Part shown: in pieces, positions 5,104 through 6,952 of the stretch
Numbering within the stretch: position 1 is the first letter of the stretch
How the letters are laid out: each line of letters opens with the position of its first letter
Source of the DNA: an uncultured Clostridia bacterium
GTDB lineage: Bacteria; Bacillota; Clostridia; Oscillospirales; Oscillospiraceae
Length of the DNA stretch: 6,952 nucleotides
Direction of reading: 5' to 3'
Assembly (NCBI GenBank): GCA_945867445.1
Contig: CAMBID010000036.1
Coordinates: 1-6,952, forward strand
The notes under the pieces: model-generated
Told to the model about the DNA's origin: nothing
Seen by the model: the letters and a program-made list of their open reading frames with translations, nothing else
Databases searched by the model: none
Position numbers and translations under genes: made by a program

Positions 5104-6952
5104 ATGCCCCATATCCAGGAAATGCCCCGGGAGGTCTCGGAGCTCATCGCCGCGGGCGAGGTGGTGGAACGGCCCGCCAGCGTGGTGAAGGAGCTGGTGG
5201 AGAACGCCCTGGACGCCGGCGCCAGCGCCGTCACCGTGGAGATCCGGGGCGGCGGCATGAAGCTCATCCGGGTGACGGACAACGGCTGCGGCATCGCCCC
5301 CGCCGAGCTGCCCACCGCCTTCCTCCGCCATGCCACCTCCAAACTCCGGACGGCGGAGGACCTGAGCCGCATCGGCACCCTGGGCTTCCGGGGGGAGGCC
5401 CTGGCCGCCATCGCCGCCGTCAGCCATATTGAGATCGTCAGCTGCGAGACGGGATCGGAGCACGGGGCCCGGCTCACCCTCTCCGGCGGCGTGCCGGGGC
5501 AGACGGAGCCCGCCCCCGCGCCGGAGGGCACCACCATCCGGGTCAGCGACCTCTTCTACAACACCCCCGCGCGGCTCAAGTTCATGAAGAAGGACAGCGC
5601 CGAGACCGGGGCCATCAGCGCCCTGGTCCAGCACCTGGCCCTCTCGCGGCCGGAGGTCTCTTTCCGCCTCATCCGGGACGGGCAGACCACCCTCCACACC
5701 CCCGGCGACGGGCGGGAGGAATCCGCCGTCTACGCCGCCCTGGGACGGGACTTCGCAACGTCCCTGCTGCCGGTCTCCGGCCGGGGCGGGGAGGTGGAGG
5801 TCAAGGGCTTCGTCACCAAGCCTCTCGCGGGCCGCGGCTCCCGGAACATGCAGTTCTTCTTCCTCAACGGCCGCTTCATCAAGTCCCAGCTTCTCACCGC
5901 CGCGGTGGAAGAGGCCTACCGCAACCAGCTTCTGAAGGGCCGCTTCCCCGGCTGTGTCCTCCAGGTGACGCTGCCCCTGCCCTTGGTGGATGTCAACGTT
6001 CACCCCGCCAAGACCCAGGTGAAGTTTGCCCGGGAGAAGGAGGTTTTCGACGCCGTCTACCACACGGTGATGGACTGCCTGGATGCCGACAGCCCCGCCC
6101 TGAGTCCGAAAGCCCCTCCGGCATCGGAGGTCACGAACCCCCGGGGGGACTTCTTCCGGCGCCTGGACGCCAGGACCTTCCGGGAGGGGTTCCCGCCCGC
6201 CCCCGGCATCTCCCGGGGAACGCCCCCCCTCCGGCAGGAGGCTCCCGCCCCCCGTCCGGCCCCCCGGCAGGAGACGCCCCGCATGTCTCCCCCCCGCCGC
6301 CCCGCCGCCCCGTCCTGGGATACGGAGTGGAACGTAAACCCCAAGACGGCGGACAGCGCCGACCGGGTCCCCTATGCGACGAAATTCCCCGCCCGGAGGG
6401 CGGAGGATGTCCCGAAGGCCCCGGAAAGCCGGGAAGCGCCCCGGCAGGAGACCATCCTGCCCCTGGAGCCGCTGAAAAAGACCTACGGCCCCGCCATCCC
6501 GGCGGCGGCAGGCAAACGGGAGGAGCGGCCCCTGCCGCCTGCCATCCCGTCTCTAAAGGCCCAGGTCCCGGGCCAGGAGACCCTGGAGTCCCGGGAGTCC
6601 CCCTGGCGCATCGCCGGGGAGATCCTGCACACCTACATCGTCTGCGAGAGCGAGGAGGGCTGCGTCTACCTCATCGACAAGCACGCCGCCCACGAGCGCG
6701 TCAATTTTGACCGGCTGAAAGCCGCCCAGGAGCCCCCCATGCGCCAGACGCTGCTGGCCCCCATCCCCGTGGAGCTGAGCCGGGAGGACGCCGCCGCCAT
6801 CCTGGAAAACCTGCCTCTCATGGAGGAGCTGGGCTTCGCCTGCGAGGACTTCGGGGACGGCACGGTGCTCCTCCGGGAGGTCCCGGCGGACATCGATGCG
6901 GCGGACACCGCCGCCACGCTGGAGGAGTTCGCGGAAAAGCTGCGGACCGGCC
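5104..6952 (+). CDS. mutL: DNA mismatch repair protein MutL (3' end beyond window)
   Basis: MutL links MutS mismatch recognition to strand removal; in bacteria without MutH it nicks the new strand itself. I translated 616 codons from ATG 5104 to the window edge without a stop; the C-terminal tail is missing because the window ends. The N-terminal GHKL ATPase has KELVENALDAG (E30 as general base, N34 for Mg), DNGCGI (D59), RHATSKL (75-81), GFRGEAL (94-100), FFFLNGRFIKS and HPAK with K303. A proline- and arginine-rich linker of about 170 residues (roughly 328-498) contains three RQE motifs. The C-terminal dimerisation/nuclease domain starts near 500 and has DKHAAHERVNFD (525-536), matching DQHA-X2-E-X4-E with K for Q and D for the final E. 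QTLLAP (548-553) fits the QxxLxP sliding-clamp contact. The gene is probably co-transcribed with mutS. Confidence 0.97.
   Translation, partial: MPHIQEMPREVSELIAAGEVVERPASVVKELVENALDAGASAVTVEIRGGGMKLIRVTDNGCGIAPAELPTAFLRHATSKLRTAEDLSRIGTLGFRGEALAAIAAVSHIEIVSCETGSEHGARLTLSGGVPGQTEPAPAPEGTTIRVSDLFYNTPARLKFMKKDSAETGAISALVQHLALSRPEVSFRLIRDGQTTLHTPGDGREESAVYAALGRDFATSLLPVSGRGGEVEVKGFVTKPLAGRGSRNMQFFFLNGRFIKSQLLTAAVEEAYRNQLLKGRFPGCVLQVTLPLPLVDVNVHPAKTQVKFAREKEVFDAVYHTVMDCLDADSPALSPKAPPASEVTNPRGDFFRRLDARTFREGFPPAPGISRGTPPLRQEAPAPRPAPRQETPRMSPPRRPAAPSWDTEWNVNPKTADSADRVPYATKFPARRAEDVPKAPESREAPRQETILPLEPLKKTYGPAIPAAAGKREERPLPPAIPSLKAQVPGQETLESRESPWRIAGEILHTYIVCESEEGCVYLIDKHAAHERVNFDRLKAAQEPPMRQTLLAPIPVELSREDAAAILENLPLMEELGFACEDFGDGTVLLREVPADIDAADTAATLEEFAEKLRTG
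6223..6295 (+). repeat. C-run and RQE-repeat stretch in the mutL linker
   Basis: Within the linker-coding part of mutL there are C-runs of 7 (6223-6229), 6 (6248-6253), 6 (6260-6265) and 7 (6289-6295). The in-frame 9-mer CGGCAGGAG (Arg-Gln-Glu) occurs at 6232-6240 and 6265-6273 and again outside this stretch at 6442-6450. The 6262-6275 and 6439-6452 copies share 14 identical bases. It encodes low-complexity, probably disordered protein. Confidence 0.7.

Noticed and set aside
4978..6063. A 361-codon - strand open frame opposite mutL
   Set aside because: It is a shadow of the high-GC mutL codons. Its glycine- and alanine-rich product has no family resemblance, and the mutL frame is continuous with intact motifs.
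6327..6710. A 127-codon + strand frame overlapping the mutL linker and nuclease start
   Set aside because: The mutL frame runs unbroken through this stretch and encodes the endonuclease motif; the alternative product is G/P/R-rich shadow sequence. It is not evidence of a frameshift in mutL.
241..6952. CRISPR array, prophage, toxin-antitoxin or defence genes
   Set aside because: No spaced direct repeats and no such protein families appear; the region is filled by four housekeeping-type genes with uniform codon use.

Overview
The window looks like core chromosome from a high-GC member of the Clostridia, most plausibly Oscillospiraceae-like (Flavonifractor/Lawsonibacter/Oscillibacter type). This taxonomic guess rests on the gene order miaB-mutS-mutL, strong GGAGG-type ribosome binding sites, a MutL that carries its own endonuclease motif, and a very strong preference for G or C at third codon positions. 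All genes are on the + strand and no phage, plasmid or defence genes are visible.

Layout: positions 1-32 hold a terminator-like hairpin that probably closes whatever lies upstream of the window. Positions 51-198 hold a chain of palindromes, one of them a perfect 30-bp palindrome, bracketed by an imperfect 10-bp inverted repeat. This is the only part of the window not explained by ordinary genes. Then come miaB (tRNA A37 methylthiotransferase; best start GTG 241), mutS (mismatch recognition ATPase; start ATG 1745), a 235-residue CPBP-family intramembrane protease whose ribosome binding site lies in the end of mutS, and mutL, which is open at the right edge with 616 residues present.

The four genes are separated by 67, 6 and 44 bases with no convincing terminator between them, so they probably form one transcription unit. 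MutS and MutL are partners in methyl-independent mismatch repair: MutS finds the mismatch, and MutL, an ATP-driven nicking enzyme of the MutH-independent type, acts next. MiaB acts in tRNA maturation, and in many bacteria miaA lies just beyond mutL, which would make the locus a mixed repair and tRNA-A37-modification operon; that part is outside the window. The membrane protease is the odd member, with no obvious link to either pathway.

I do not see a clear undescribed system here. The points most worth checking are the upstream palindromic element, the protease between mutS and mutL, and the MutL peculiarities (a D in place of the last E of the endonuclease motif, and a long proline-rich linker with C6-C7 runs).
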